The notes: generated by a model not told the origin, from the letters alone. Shown: positions 34,701 to 46,394, counted from the first letter of the stretch. The stretch: DNA of 64,000 nucleotides from Rhizophagus irregularis (GCF_026210795.1 NC_089455.1:2976001-3040000); one strand, 5' to 3'. Numbers and translations are program-made.

Positions 34701-35109
34701 CGTTAAAATTTAATTGCGTATAATGAATAGACAAAATAAATAAATTTATTACAATTTTTTTGTCGAGACTAGTTCCGATTCCAAATTATCATCTTGTTCT
34801 TCCTTTACGTTGTCTTCATCCATTTCCGATGAAGATTCGGTTTTATTCTCCCGTTCATTTTCCCTCTCAAACTTTATCTTTTTCGTGTCAACTTCACTAT
34901 TTGATTCCTCATCCGAGGATTCAATGATACGTTTTTTTACTTTTCCACCAGACTTCTTATCCTTTTTTTCCTGAGGTATGGAGTCATTTAACTTTGGTTT
35001 TCCAAAAAAGTTGCTTCGATAGGAAAGTAAGACGCGTCGCGTTAGTTTTTTTAAAGCAACGTGTACATATATTTATAAACATGTACCTGACTTTAGTTTG
35101 TTTCGACAT
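31759..35109 (-). CDS. CDC9: DNA ligase I (ATP-dependent, replicative)
   Basis: DNA ligase I seals Okazaki fragments. Many short exons on the reverse strand start MSKQTKVR (35109) and splice to [11 protein letters not shown], a degenerate PCNA-binding box. An acidic/basic, NLS-rich N-terminus follows ([26 protein letters not shown]), then the helical DNA-binding domain (34040-34680). The adenylation core has motif [13 protein letters not shown], with the AMP-accepting lysine at about 33260-33270. It also has [22 protein letters not shown] and [23 protein letters not shown]. The OB domain has [29 protein letters not shown] and [20 protein letters not shown], and the protein ends NQYNNKE (stop 31759-31761). 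All ligase motifs I-VI appear in order. No repair-ligase BRCT or zinc finger is present. Confidence 0.95.
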
Positions 35110-36982
35110 TTCGTAAAGTAAAAATATTCCTTCTCTGTATTTAAGAGCTCTTGAATTTTCTAGTCTCGAAAGAGGTTTAGCTGTAACTATATCATATAAG
35201 CTTGAAGGTTTAAAAAAGTAAACACGATTTTTTTGATTTTTGTTTATTATCATGTGACCGAATTTTCTGCGTAACCACATGGTTACGTATTTTTATCTCA
35301 TTACAAAACTGGGTACTTTTCGTAATATTAAAAACATACAGTATTTAAAAATTTTTAAAGGTCATATGATTCGTAATTCTGGCTGAAATTATGGCTTACA
35401 ATTTTTTATTATTATTACAAAATATTGTTTACATAATTATTACAAAAATTCCTTACTTTACTAATTACAATTATAAATAAAGTTAGCTTAATATATTAGT
35501 CAAAAGATTTGTATATGATTCACTAGAGATCAGCACAAAATTGTATAGTTTGTTGCGTTGTAGTTGTAAAATTATATTAAAATTTGGATTTAGAATACCT
35601 AATCCTATTCCTAATCGTATTCCTAGTCGATTTGGTAATAGAGTGGCGGCCCTCCATGCGATTTCATGTCATTTATATTAAATTATAAAAATTTCGTAAT
35701 ACATTATAAACTATTTTCTATTCTTTAAACATATTTTAGTAGCATTATTGATCGTCTTACTAATCATGAAGATTGACTGCAGGGAGGAGCGAGTGGAGCA
35801 AGTGAGCGTAGTAATCCAAACCTCTAATATACTCAGGCAATCATATTTATTGCATCTACTATATCTACTACTTCTCATGAGCGAAAAAACGAACAAATTC
35901 GAGATATTGGAGCTTCAAGAAATGATAAAAAAAAAAAGGTAAAAGATTACGCAATGTTGTTAAATGTTTGATTATGAAGATCATGTAGAGGTTTAAAAAC
36001 ATGATACAATGGATTTCTCACATGAAAAACACGTAATATTTTCTAATATCTCACGTGTACAATATCTTTCGCGTTTACCTACTTTATTATCGGGCGATAC
36101 TTCCCACGAGGAGTCCCGCCATGAGTTTTTCAAAATTTGGCGGTTTTGGTTTACGGTTTTATTGAATTGCTTTCGGCTCTAGTATATAGTGTCTTTTGTA
36201 ATTTGTACCGTAACCTCGTTCACGTGGAATATCTTACCCTGATAAGTCAGTGTTTATAGTTGACTTTAACGTTACCTTAGAGTACTAGAGATTGCTACCA
36301 TCAACCTACACACATAATATTTTTTAAATATAATATTTATGCAGGAATATGGTCGTTAGAAGATAACTAAATAATAATAATAATAATGCGAGTAGCACAA
36401 ATAATAATAACGAAAATAATATGGGGTAGCGGAGGAACTGCCAGTATATGAGTTAGGGCTCGGCAGGCTTATCAAGCAGGCATGTTCTTTTATGCCTTTC
36501 CTCCCTTGAAACATCCTGCTACTCTATCATTTTTTACTTTCACTTTGCCGGCCCTTTCTCATATATTATTTTACGAAAAAATTTAATAAAGATTTCATTT
36601 TGAATTTTTTTAAACGTGTTGTGTGTTTTATGTGTATATACATTCTCAAATATAAATTTTGTGTTCGCATATTAATGAAAAATAATTGCTTTGATAGCAT
36701 CATAACATTTCATTTGCTTCTCTAATATTTTTCACATCTGAATATCTGAATTAATAAAGTTTATGTATATGTTGTATGTGAACGAAATATGTATTAGATG
36801 ATATAATAGGATATTATTTAATTTGTGTGTAATATTAGATCAAAAAATAGATGTATTTTATCAACTGAGTTCGGAATTACAAACGCGTCCTCAACTAATA
36901 ATCAGTGAAGTTTAACAAAGTTTATTCAGCTTACAACGCGTTCACATGATTAATGAAAGTTTATTCCGAATCATATATATAC
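35110..36982. other. Gene-free stretch between DNA ligase and the first MITE
   Basis: No gene is supported on either strand. The first few hundred bases should hold the CDC9 promoter. Inside are short cctaatcctatt-type repeats (35605-35635), a relatively GC-rich patch at 35770-35815 with repeated gagcg/gagtgg units, and a second GC-richer island at 36422-36545 described separately. Confidence 0.5.
36422..36545 (+). other. GC-rich island with stem-forming potential, possible Pol III RNA or element border
   Basis: About 110 bp stand out from the AT-rich background. The ends can pair: gtagc at 36426-36430 with gctac, and cggagg with cctccc, near 36500-36525. Inner stems include ctgcc/ggcag and ggcat/atgcc (about 36480-36498). 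A T6 run follows at about 36530. I recognise no RNA family, and the pairing is a hand reading. It could equally be a decayed repeat. Confidence 0.25.
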
Positions 36983-37678
36983 AGTGCGGTACCTCTATAA
37001 TAGGTACCCCTTATATCTTGTGATCTAATGGTCAGAATTTTATGTAAAATTTTAAAATTAGACAGCCTTTAAAAAGCAATTTTTTTTGCTGACATAATAC
37101 AAAATCACATGACTTAAAATAAATTTGATTGGCTAATGCAATACTTAATGTCAATTAGAATTATGCACAATTTTTTATATATAATTTATTATTTATTATA
37201 ATTATTTAAAAGTAATTTGATTAAGTATATCATTAGGAACTTTTCTATAGAATTTATATTTTTTTAGCAAGTTTTTCTGTAATTCCTTTTGAGAAATAGA
37301 CATAATATAATTTGTAATAAAGAAAAACTACCAAAATTTTTTTTAATTTTTTTTCAAAATTTTTTTAACAAAGCATAGATAAATTTATAAGCTAAAATGA
37401 TTTATTTTAATAAGCACTATCAAATGATTATTTTTTTTTTATGTTATATAAAATCACTTATTCTCAAATTTTTCCTATCATAATAACTTACCAACTTATG
37501 TAACACTAGCAAAATTTATTATTTTTTAATCTAATCCAATAAGTTTAAAAGCTCTTAATATGCTTTATTAAAATTATCAGTTAGAATTTTAAAATATTAT
37601 TTTTTGCTAATGTGACATCTTTTTGAAAATGTCACATTATGATTATAAAATTGGGTTGGTTATAAAGGTACTGCACTG
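36983..37678. mobile_element. TA-flanked MITE (Tc1/mariner-like ends), 696 bp
   Basis: The ends are inverted repeats. The left begins CAGTGCGGTACCTCTATAA (36983) and the right, read on the reverse strand, begins CAGTGCAGTACCTTTATAA (37678), with two mismatches in 19. Each end is bordered by TA (36981-36982 and 37679-37680), the target duplication of the Tc1/mariner superfamily. The interior is AT-rich with no transposase frame, so it is a non-autonomous copy. The few TIR differences suggest moderate age. Confidence 0.85.
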
Positions 37679-37740
37679 TATCTCATATAAACCTCTCTTT
37701 CATTTATTCTTACTTCTTTCAAAACAAATCTTTAACAATA

Positions 37741-37940
37741 TGTCAGACATTTATGAAATCATCAATAGCCTTCCTGAAAAAGAAGAAACTAAAAAACTAC
37801 AAATCCATTTGATTAATCATTTAGAAAAAGAAGAAATGTTGCTTCTAGCTCTTAGAAGTCACAAAAATTCTAAAGATAAACAGAGCCTTTTGAAATATTT
37901 TCTTGAGACTATGTCCAGTATATTATTAAATAATTTATAA
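37741..37940 (+). CDS. Short ORF after the MITE, uncertain
   Basis: An open frame starting MSDIYEIINSLPEKEETKKL gives 66 residues that look like a compact, charged helical pair ending MSSILLNNL. A longer in-frame start at 37623 lies inside the MITE and is unlikely to be used. I recognise no family. It sits between two transposon relics and may be a gene fragment. Further exons could lie at about 37980-38140, where two diverged copies of an atttagaygaayat-aggtaa block occur. Confidence 0.3.
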
Positions 37941-38146
37941 AAAGCCGTTATACTGTTTGTGATGCTACAACTAAACTTTTTTTTTATTCTTTATCATGTG
38001 CCTGTGAATTTAGACGAATATAAAGGTAAGCCTTTGCGCCATTGGTTATGATATTGTCCTGTCCAGTAACTAACTTTGCCTTTTTTTGGTAATTTAGATG
38101 AACATCCAGGTAACCTTTGTGTTGTAATGATTGGTCAACTTGAACG

Positions 38147-39561
38147 TGCCCTATGAAAAAAAATCATCCAATTTTTGTACAATATTTGTTCAAGTCCGTG
38201 TGGAAATTGTACAATTATTGCAGATTTTTGGATAAAAATAGCTATGAAGTTTTTCAAAGCATATTAAAAGTATGCAATTTTTGTACAACTTAAATTTAAG
38301 ATATAGAAAATGTTCAATTTTTGTGTGATTTTTATACAACTTAAATTTAGGATACAGAAAACATTCAATTTTTGTACAATAAAAATTGTGATTATTGTAC
38401 AACTTGAAAATAGACTTAAATTTAGGATACAGAAAGCAATTTTTGGGTAATCCTACTATACTACTTTCCATCTTACCTGTATGGTTACATTTGACCACTT
38501 TTAGGGTCGAATAGACCACTTTTAACCATTACAAATAGATTTTCCTAAGTAAAGTGATTTATGCAGTAAGGTTACATAAAATTCAACTGCATATTTGCTT
38601 ATAAATGGGCATCTTCGGACCCGTTAGTGAAATTTTTGTATCATCTTGTAACTAAAAAAAAGTCAAAAACTTTTTATTAGGTTACACAATTAGTTCGACC
38701 GGAATTATAATTTGGCCAGAATTATGCGGTAAAAATCAACTCTTAAAATTATATATGTTGATCACGTGATCTGATCGTCAAAATAAATATGACGACGCGA
38801 AATGTTTTTGTTTATGTTTTTTTAACCTTTTAACTTTTCTTCAACTTTCTTTTAAAATATCAGGTAAGAAAAACTTGTGTTCTTTATCTTTTTATTTTCC
38901 TAACTTTTTACATTTTAATGTTACTAACTTGCTTTCTTCACTAACTTCATACTTTTTTTTATTACTAATACTAATAATTTACTTTTTAACACTACTAATT
39001 TGCTTTCTTCACTAACTTCATACTTTTTTATTACTAACACTAATAATTTAGTACTTTTTAACACTACTAATTTGCTTTCTTCACTAACTTCATACTTTTT
39101 TATTTAATACTAATAATTTACTTACACTAATAATTTACTTTCTTCTTTGATAATACTAATTTACTTTCTACGTTACTAACATACTTTATTTATTTTATTT
39201 TCTTACAAATTTTTATATTTATGATTATATCAAATTTAGTATTTTATTTATGAAATATTGTGTATATTTTTTATATTTTAAGTCAATAAAAAAAATTCAT
39301 AATTTCACTTTATAAATTGCCTGTTATTACTGTAAAATTTAACCTATAATTCCTAAAATATGGCCTAAAAAAATTTGGCTCAAAAATCACACAATAATTG
39401 TATAAATTCAGGTCAAAAATAGGATAATTATTGAATGAATTACCATGCAATAATTGTGTGATTTATTGCAATTTTTAGCACAATTATTGTATGGTCAAAT
39501 ATACAGAAATTGTAGTGAATTTAATTGAATGATTTTTCAACAAAAATCACACAGACTTTTT
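38147..39561. mobile_element. Non-autonomous DNA element with CCCTAT termini and subterminal repeats, about 1.4 kb
   Basis: Left end: CCCTATGAAAAAAAATC followed by ATTTTTGT. Right end on the reverse strand: CCCTATAAAAAAAGTC followed by ATTTTTGT. These are imperfect inverted repeats about 30 bp long. Next to the left end (38170-38490) lie several copies of a block with caatttttgtacaac and taaatttaggatacaga. Next to the right end (39385-39550) are repeats of cacacaataattgt in both orientations. Both flanks carry acgtgc close to the end, but I cannot define an exact target duplication. No transposase is present. Superfamily is undetermined; the subterminal repeats resemble hAT or Mutator-like elements. 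Confidence 0.6.
38931..39135. repeat. 71-72-bp tandem repeat, about three copies
   Basis: The segment gctttcttcactaacttcat recurs at 38931, 39002 and 39074, giving a period of 71-72 bp. It lies inside the CCCTAT element. Confidence 0.85.
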
Positions 39562-39599
39562 TTATAGGGGTGACGTGCTAATATTTCTTTTATCAAACA

Positions 39600-40510
39600 G
39601 ATTTTAGTTTTAATCAAAGATTGGTAGAAAGGTTAGATAAAATAAAAGACAAGCTCAAGAAAGGCTGTTCTATGGTACTTTCCGTGATAGATTTCGAGAA
39701 TATGCAACAACTTCAGGAGCACCTGAATCTTAAATTTAAATATATTGAACACATTAAATTGTTGCTGACAAGAATGCAGGTAATAATACAGTCTTATGAA
39801 AAGTTTATATGGTTTAAACTAGCCAAAGACGCATAATCAAATAAATATATGGAATATATAGCAAAAGCTATAAAATTGCCAAATAGATTTGAATGGTTTA
39901 ACACCAAGAAAAATAAAAAATTTCTTAATACAATAAACCAAAAGTGGCTTTCCTTCAACTTAAAAGGTATAACAGATATTGCAATATTGACAAAGGGTTA
40001 TTCAGGATGTATGGGCCAGGAACGTATTAGGTGCAGGTCTGTAATAGAATTAAAAAAACCAGAAAACATTGATGCAAAAGCACAATTCCAGACACAGGCA
40101 GAACTAATTACTGCAAATTATTAGTTTAATCATAAAGTTTTGGCAGTTTTAATCGATCTAAATGATTATTGAGAAATTTTCTAGAAATGTAGTAATAAAA
40201 TATGTTCGTGAAAACCTACTTTTTATCAACATGTACTCCAAATACTTCAAATATACGTTGATGCAGAATCTAGTAAAAGAAAATCTAATGAATTTGATTG
40301 AAAATTACCCATTTGTTCTTAAAAAGAAAAAAATTAACTACAACTAATATAGAAATTAGTGATGTTGCAAATTTCAACGACCTCGTGGATGAGATGCCTG
40401 AAGTAGAAATAAAATCAAAGATGATCGAACAATATTTACAAGAGGTCTTTGTGAATTCAACATCATACAAACAGTTTGAAATGAGTAATGTGACATCTTA
40501 TTATGTTTGA
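39600..40510 (+). pseudogene. Fossil of a PD-(D/E)XK nuclease-like (Crinkler-type) effector gene
   Basis: Pieces of one former protein can be read on the plus strand. One carries ITDIAIL and then IELKK, followed by a QTQAELITAN helix. This is the order seen in PD-(D/E)XK nuclease-like effector domains of the Crinkler type found in arbuscular mycorrhizal fungi. The flanking pieces are Lys/Glu-rich helices. The gene looks broken in several places, old, and not expressed as an intact protein. It starts about 40 bp after the right end of the CCCTAT element. Assignment rests on motif order only. Confidence 0.5.
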
Positions 40511-41347
40511 TCATTAAAAGTTAATTATTGAAATATTCTTTACGATAATTGGAAAAATAATATTACAGATAATTAATATAGTTAATGCTTATGTGATGTT
40601 AACTTTATATAATTATTGACTTTTACTGTATAAAAAACTTCATAATCTGTTATTTGGCTTTTCTGTACTATAATAAGAAAAATAATATCATATGTATTGC
40701 TTTTAATTCTTTAATCGTGGCTCTACTGACTTTATTAATATACTGTACTGCATTTTAGCTGGTTTGGATGTAACAACTGATTACATAGGTATATATTTTT
40801 TAAAAGTTGTATATACTATTTTTTCTCTGAATAAATGTGAGAAAAAATAATACACCCTCAAAGAAAATTAAACACCCTATTTTTTGTTATAGGAAGCTTA
40901 ATTTCAGGTAATATTATTTTAAAATCTGAAAATTCTATCAATAATAACTTGTAATCTAGCACAATATTAGGGTATTTTATTTTAATAATGTGGGGCGCTT
41001 ATACAGTAGTTAGAATTTCATGTGGCTATTTGATCACATCGTATTATTGATAAATACTATTCTTACAATCGACCGTACATTCGCTCACGTGATTATTTCT
41101 TTTGGTGATCCCAAAAATTTTTAAATATTCATGTGATTAATAAAAGGATGATCATACTTACATCATAATTTTCAAGTCCCATGAGGTCACGATGATGCAT
41201 AATTTTTAACTTTTGAGGGCTGAGATAAATAACATAACACGACCAACACGATATATAAACACGAGGAAAACTCAGTTGTAAAATAAAAAAAATAAAAATT
41301 TACAATTTCGAAATATAAAAGACTTTTCTTCCATTTTAAAAATCGAT
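40511..41347. other. Intergenic stretch upstream of the small membrane-protein gene
   Basis: This is AT-rich sequence with no supported gene. The last 250 bp, with cacgtgat-like cores (41096, 41131), presumably contain the promoter of the gene at 41348. Confidence 0.45.
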
Positions 41348-41839
41348 ATGGCTACAACATACGCTGAAGTAGTTAAAGAAAATTTGGAAGCAGATGTTAC
41401 AAACAATGCTCAACACCATACCACTGCAACTTCTCAAGATAAATACTCGGATAATTATGATGCAGCTGTATACGATAGAGTAGAAGGTAGTAGAAAGATA
41501 GTAGAAAATATTAAAAATATGAGTATAGATCGTGATATTAAGGAGCAAAAAAAAGCAAGAGGCACTAATGAAGTTACTAAAAGGTCAAAGGGTGTTGTAA
41601 TTTTTACCGTTGCTCTTGATATTGCCTTGGCTGGTTTATTGGTTGGAACAGTATATAAAAAGCCTACTATTAATAAAGTAAAATTGGGGGTTGGAACCGT
41701 TGGATTATCTTTATTTTATGGATTTCAATGGTAAGAATTTGTTATTATTTGAACATAATAATATTCATGCGTTTATCGGTACTTTTTATTAACTTGCTTT
41801 TTAAATATTTATAGGTTTTTTTATCAGAAACATAATTAA
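41348..41839 (+). CDS. Small two-exon protein with C-terminal membrane segments, function unknown
   Basis: Exons 41348-41730 and 41815-41839 join in phase (408 nt, 135 aa). The protein starts MATTYAEVVKENLEADVTNN. It has a charged helical middle (SRKIVENIKNMSIDRDIKEQ) and a basic stretch before two hydrophobic segments. These are GVVIFTVALDIALAGLLVG and LGVGTVGLSLFYGFQWFFY, separated by YKKPTINKVK. It ends QKHN. The second exon contributes only the final eight residues. I recognise no family; a tail-anchored or hairpin membrane protein is the plain reading. Confidence 0.6.
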
Positions 41840-43140
41840 ATATAATAATACCTTTTAAATTTATTACACTTACATTTAATAATAATAAAATTTTATTTCA
41901 CGAAAGAATATTGTTAATAAGAATATTTATAGTTATTAAAAAAAAATGTGTAGTTTTTACATTTAAATATTTTTATATAACCGTTCTATAAAATATTTGC
42001 ATCATAATGAGGGCACATGGTAATGAAGTTCACGTAGTTATATAAAGTTGATGTAAAAATAAGGTTCTCAATGAATTTACGAAGTAAATTTTTACGTGAT
42101 CTAATTACTCTCAATCTCCTTGATATTTTCTTGTTATTATGACCTTCATACCATAATACTCCATTGATGATAACTACTACCAATTAAATACTTCGTAAAT
42201 ACAAGATCTAGCAATAATTTTTACTCGAGTTTATAGAAACACACATTCCTCAAAATTTTCTTGAGACAACTGCAATGACAATTTGTAATTTTTTTGAACG
42301 GTTTCACAGTTGTGCAAAGAATTCTTTTAAATTTAATTATTTTTCCGTTCTAATATGATTTCGGAGGACGTGCGAACGTTGAACGAGAGCGAAATTTTAT
42401 AAAATTATACATTATTTGATTAAACGCGAAATATTTTAATCTAAGGAAATTTGTATTGCTATCTATCTATATATGCTTGTACCATTTTTAAATAATGCTC
42501 TATAGCAAACTAAACCAGACAAATTAAAATAATCTAAATAATCTTTAACCTATATATTTTAAATATATGATATTCGACTAGTTTTTTTTGCCATTAATTG
42601 CAGAAATTTTTTTTAAATAGAAAGTAAATTCAGGTATAAGGTGTATTATAATTTATTAAATTGGCTTTATAATCCAACTATAAATAGCAATTTAAGGTAT
42701 ATGATCTATTTGGTAAATTTCCACGAGTCAAATGTGGCGTCAAATTAAAAATTAAGGGATGAAAATCGAGAATTTTCATCTTCATTATTATCGATTCTTC
42801 TTTTTACTCCCCTCTCTTATTTATTATTTATAATTGCTTTTATCGTGAATTAAGCATAACGTGGCCTGAGAAGGACTTATTTTGTGTTTATTATTATTTA
42901 TTCGAGTTACGACAGAAAGATAAAGTATGTTGTATTGTTATTTGATTTATTAAATTAGCAATCAATGGACTTTTAAGTTTCAGTTTCGTTCACTTTGGAT
43001 CACGAAAACAAGCATCCGAATTTTTATCATAGTACGAAGATAAATCTTATTTCTATGATTATATTATGAAAGAGAACAGATAAGGTTTTACGTTGCGACT
43101 TATTTCAGTACTGATCGAAAAAAACTATTTCGTGTATTAG
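41840..43140. other. Gene-free stretch
   Basis: No gene is supported. A reverse frame at 41986-42183 (ending with many Arg/Lys residues) has no recognisable domain. The rest is AT-rich sequence. Confidence 0.45.
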
Positions 43141-43985
43141 GATAATAAAACTAATAAGAAATCTTTTAATTCATCAAAAATTGATATTAAGAATGCTACA
43201 CACGAAATATTACTTTTTTGTCCTGTTGCACAACTAGTTCTTCCATAATAATATAAAGTTCGAAATGACCTGACTAAAATCCAAGAATACCTTATAAGGT
43301 TATCAGAAGTCGAGAAACACCTCGTGTGTTTGGTAAATGAATGATCCATAAAATTCAGAAGAATCATACCTCGTGTATGTCTCTAGGACTAATGGTTAAA
43401 ACGGATCCTTTCGTACCAGTATTATCGTAGTGATTCTAGATAGTGTTATTTTCACTACATGAAAGGTGAAACGGGGCACTCAAATATTAGCTTTCGCGAT
43501 AAAAAATAATTGGTAGTAGAACTAATGATTTCTTTCGGTGCTCGTTGTTCCGAAGATAATATGCTTTTCAGATGATCCTATCAAAAAATATACTATGATA
43601 TTGCCACCTGTGGCTGTTGGTACAACGCTTATGAAAGGATTAGGATTATTAGATGGGACTCAAACCATTGCTCAAATTATCTTATGACCAGGCAGCGACA
43701 TGGAATCTTGGACAAGGTACTTATTATATAATCTTTCTTGTATATAATAGGAATTTTACATGTAGTTCTAATTGCATTTAATCTTTATTATTAATTTAAG
43801 GCTAAAGAGTTATTAAAAGAATCGCGTAACAAACCAAAATGACATTTATAGTTAAAAAATGTTCGCCCAAATATCAAATCATTGGAAAAAATGAACATTA
43901 GTATTATGGCACTAGAAAATAGAAGAACGATGCCAAAAACATGGCGAGACTTCAATAGTAATACAAATGTATTGGGAATAATAAT
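43140..43985 (+). pseudogene. Decayed protein-coding remnant, family unknown
   Basis: Several short stretches in changing frames have coding-like composition. They include KYTMILPPVAVGTTLMKGLG then LLDGTQTIAQIIL (43587-43686) and KSLEKMNISIMALENRRTMP (43871-43930). In-frame stops separate the blocks. Splice-like junctions (ttttcag at about 43564-43570, taag before 43801) suggest an intron-bearing host gene that has decayed. I cannot name the family. Confidence 0.35.
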
Positions 43986-44440
43986 AATTAAACTTTATAC
44001 TTGAAATAAAAATAAAATACATTTACATTTCTTTTAAATTGGAATCATAATTGCAAATTATTTATTATAAATGTTAATATAATTTTGGGCGGTATTACTT
44101 GGTGACCACTATCACGAAATTTTTGATTGGCGGTGTTAACAAGTTTGTTAGAATCTATTGATCACATTGATAGTTTTATTAATAAGGTATATATAATATA
44201 TATAATATAAATTAGGACGAAATTTAATTCCGGCCAAAATTAATCACCCCGAAATGGTTGTTACACAGCTTATTACTGTACATGTCGAATTATTGGACCA
44301 ATTAAAACTTGTTTATTCGCCTGTCAGAATAAAAACCTTACGTCATACGCGTGCGATCAACAGTCTTTTTTTAAGTATTATAATCTTTTGTTGACTTTGC
44401 TCTAAACTGATTTTTGATAACAAAAACTGAAAACAAAACC

Positions 44441-45996
44441 ATGGACGCAACTAATTTTAATAACGACAAACCAGAAGTGGGCGAAAAGTTTGAATATATG
44501 AAAGATGTTAGTCGGGTCATGTCAGCGTCAAGTACTCAATCGCCACAAACTAAAATTTATTTAGCTAAAAATAGTGGTGGAATACAAGTAATTATTATAA
44601 ATTTGAAGTGGATTATCATATTTATCATATTTATCATATTATAATTTTAACGCGTTTATAATAATAATATATCTCGTCTATTAGAAACGTGCGTTCGTAC
44701 CAACAGTGCTAAAGCCTTTCAAATTTTATACTGAATCGCGGGACAATAACTCTCCTAATAAAGAAAATTCCCCAAACCCACCATTTATTCCATTAGCTTA
44801 CGGTGTGCAACAATTTTTAGAAAGTCCAACCAGATTCGATGCTAAGGTATCGGATGATAATACGTTTCAAAAATCAACATCGTGATTTTGAAGCTAACAA
44901 TCGCAATTTTTTCCTTTAAAAAAAAAGACTGGTAAATTACGTTCAAATACCTTAACTGTACCGAAATCTCCGTACTTGCGCACTAAATATAGGTCTAAAC
45001 CCACTACGTAAGTTATATGTCTCTAATTAATTGAAGTTCAAATAAATATAATTAATACGAAAATTATTCATAAGCCATTATTAATGTATTTGATTATTGT
45101 TCAGTATATTACCTTCACCAACACATGTCATTAAAGCTAATCCCGTACCCGATTATAAAGAACCATATAGACCGGTGATTGAACACCGGCTAATCGAATT
45201 ACCAATGTTTAGTTTACCTGGTGAGGAAATTTCCAAGAGGAAATCACAAGAAATTGAAGAAAGGATTCGTCAAGAAAATGAGAAAATGGAAAAGATGCGT
45301 GAATTTAAAGCGCAACCACTTCCTACTGGTTTCCATAATGTATGTAACCATTAAATGTATTGTACGTACTAGTAAAAATAAATAAATAATTATTCTTCTC
45401 TTTTGTTCTAATGTTCCAAGTGTCCTACACGTCCTTATTATTCACCAACTCACCCAAAACCATTTGCATTGTTAACTAATGATCGTGGAGAAAAATATCA
45501 AAGAGAATTTTATGAGAAAGTGAGAAAAGAGCAGGAATATTACAAAGAAAATCGATTCCATGCACAACCTCTCCCCAATTTTAAGCGTGAAGTTCCTAGA
45601 AAACCTGAATGTCCTCCACCAACAGAACCAATTGGTTTTTTCTTTTTTACTGATACTCGTATGGAAGAACGTCATATTTTTGACGAACACAGAAGATTCC
45701 GAGAGAAGGAAGCTGAGGAACAAAGATTGGCAGAGATCAGGGAGAAAGAGGTAAGATATAAGAACTAATTCATATTATCGATCTTTTTTCGATATTTAAC
45801 TTTTTATGCATTTAAGATACGCAATGCGGAGGAAATCCGTCGGTTAAGAGCAAATTTAGTTCATCACGCTCAACCTATTCGATATTATACACCGATAAAT
45901 ATAAAACCATCGAATAAAAAACCGACAAGACCAATTTCTCCCATGATCGGTGAAAAACGACGTAAATATAGAGATTCACTATCTAAGCACGTCTGA
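44441..45996 (+). CDS. TPX2-like microtubule/spindle assembly protein
   Basis: TPX2 proteins nucleate and bundle spindle microtubules and activate Aurora A. The protein starts MDATNFNNDKPEVGEKFEYM (44441). It includes TLTVPKSPYLRTKYRSKPTT, the family's P-K-S-P-x-L-x-T-x-x-R motif. Two repeats of the F-x-A-Q-P-L-P motif follow charged helices: KMEKMREFKAQPLPTGFHN and YYKENRFHAQPLPNFKREVP. A Glu/Arg-rich helix FDEHRRFREKEAEEQRLAE precedes a basic C-terminus ending YRDSLSKHV. Exons are about 44441-44587, 44695-44846, 44931-45006, 45105-45339, 45420-45750 and 45818-45996. No Aurora-binding N-terminal motif is obvious, so it may be a truncated type or a general TPX2-domain protein. Confidence 0.75.
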
Positions 45997-46394
45997 AATC
46001 TGTGTCCGCATATGCTGCCACAATCCACAGATCTTGACTTGTGTGACGTGATTTTTTAGTTCTTTGATTTTTTTCCTCTTAATTCTTATTTTTATTATCT
46101 TATTCTATTCATTATCTATATTTATGTTTTTGTTTTTCTAGTTTCTGTCTCTTTAATCTTTTTCATCTTTACAATTCCTCTGCTTTTTATTACTCTTTTT
46201 TAAATCTGCTTCCAATCGCATATTATATTAATTGTTTCTAATTTTTAATAATATCAATTATTAAAGTGTATATACTGTAAAATTGTTATAATGCACATAA
46301 TTTTAGTAATATTTAATAAATCCATTTTATTTTAATTATGCAATATTTATTAAAATCTTAGTGCATTATTTTTGCAAGTTTCGCACTATTATTA

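Noticed and set aside
34984-35280. 98-aa reverse frame upstream of DNA ligase
   Set aside because: It overlaps the first intron and exon of the ligase in another frame and has no recognisable domain.
43385-43430. ggatcctttcgtacc-like string, considered as a fragment of large-subunit rRNA
   Set aside because: The resemblance covers only about a dozen bases and the flanks do not follow rRNA. Coding-like blocks explain the region better.
38683-44275. Similar ccggaatta / ttccggcc-aaaatta blocks at about 38690 and 44225, considered as two ends of one 5.6-kb element
   Set aside because: The match is short, fits both orientations because the motif is partly self-complementary, and the interval contains an intact unrelated gene. 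Separate repeat remnants are more likely.
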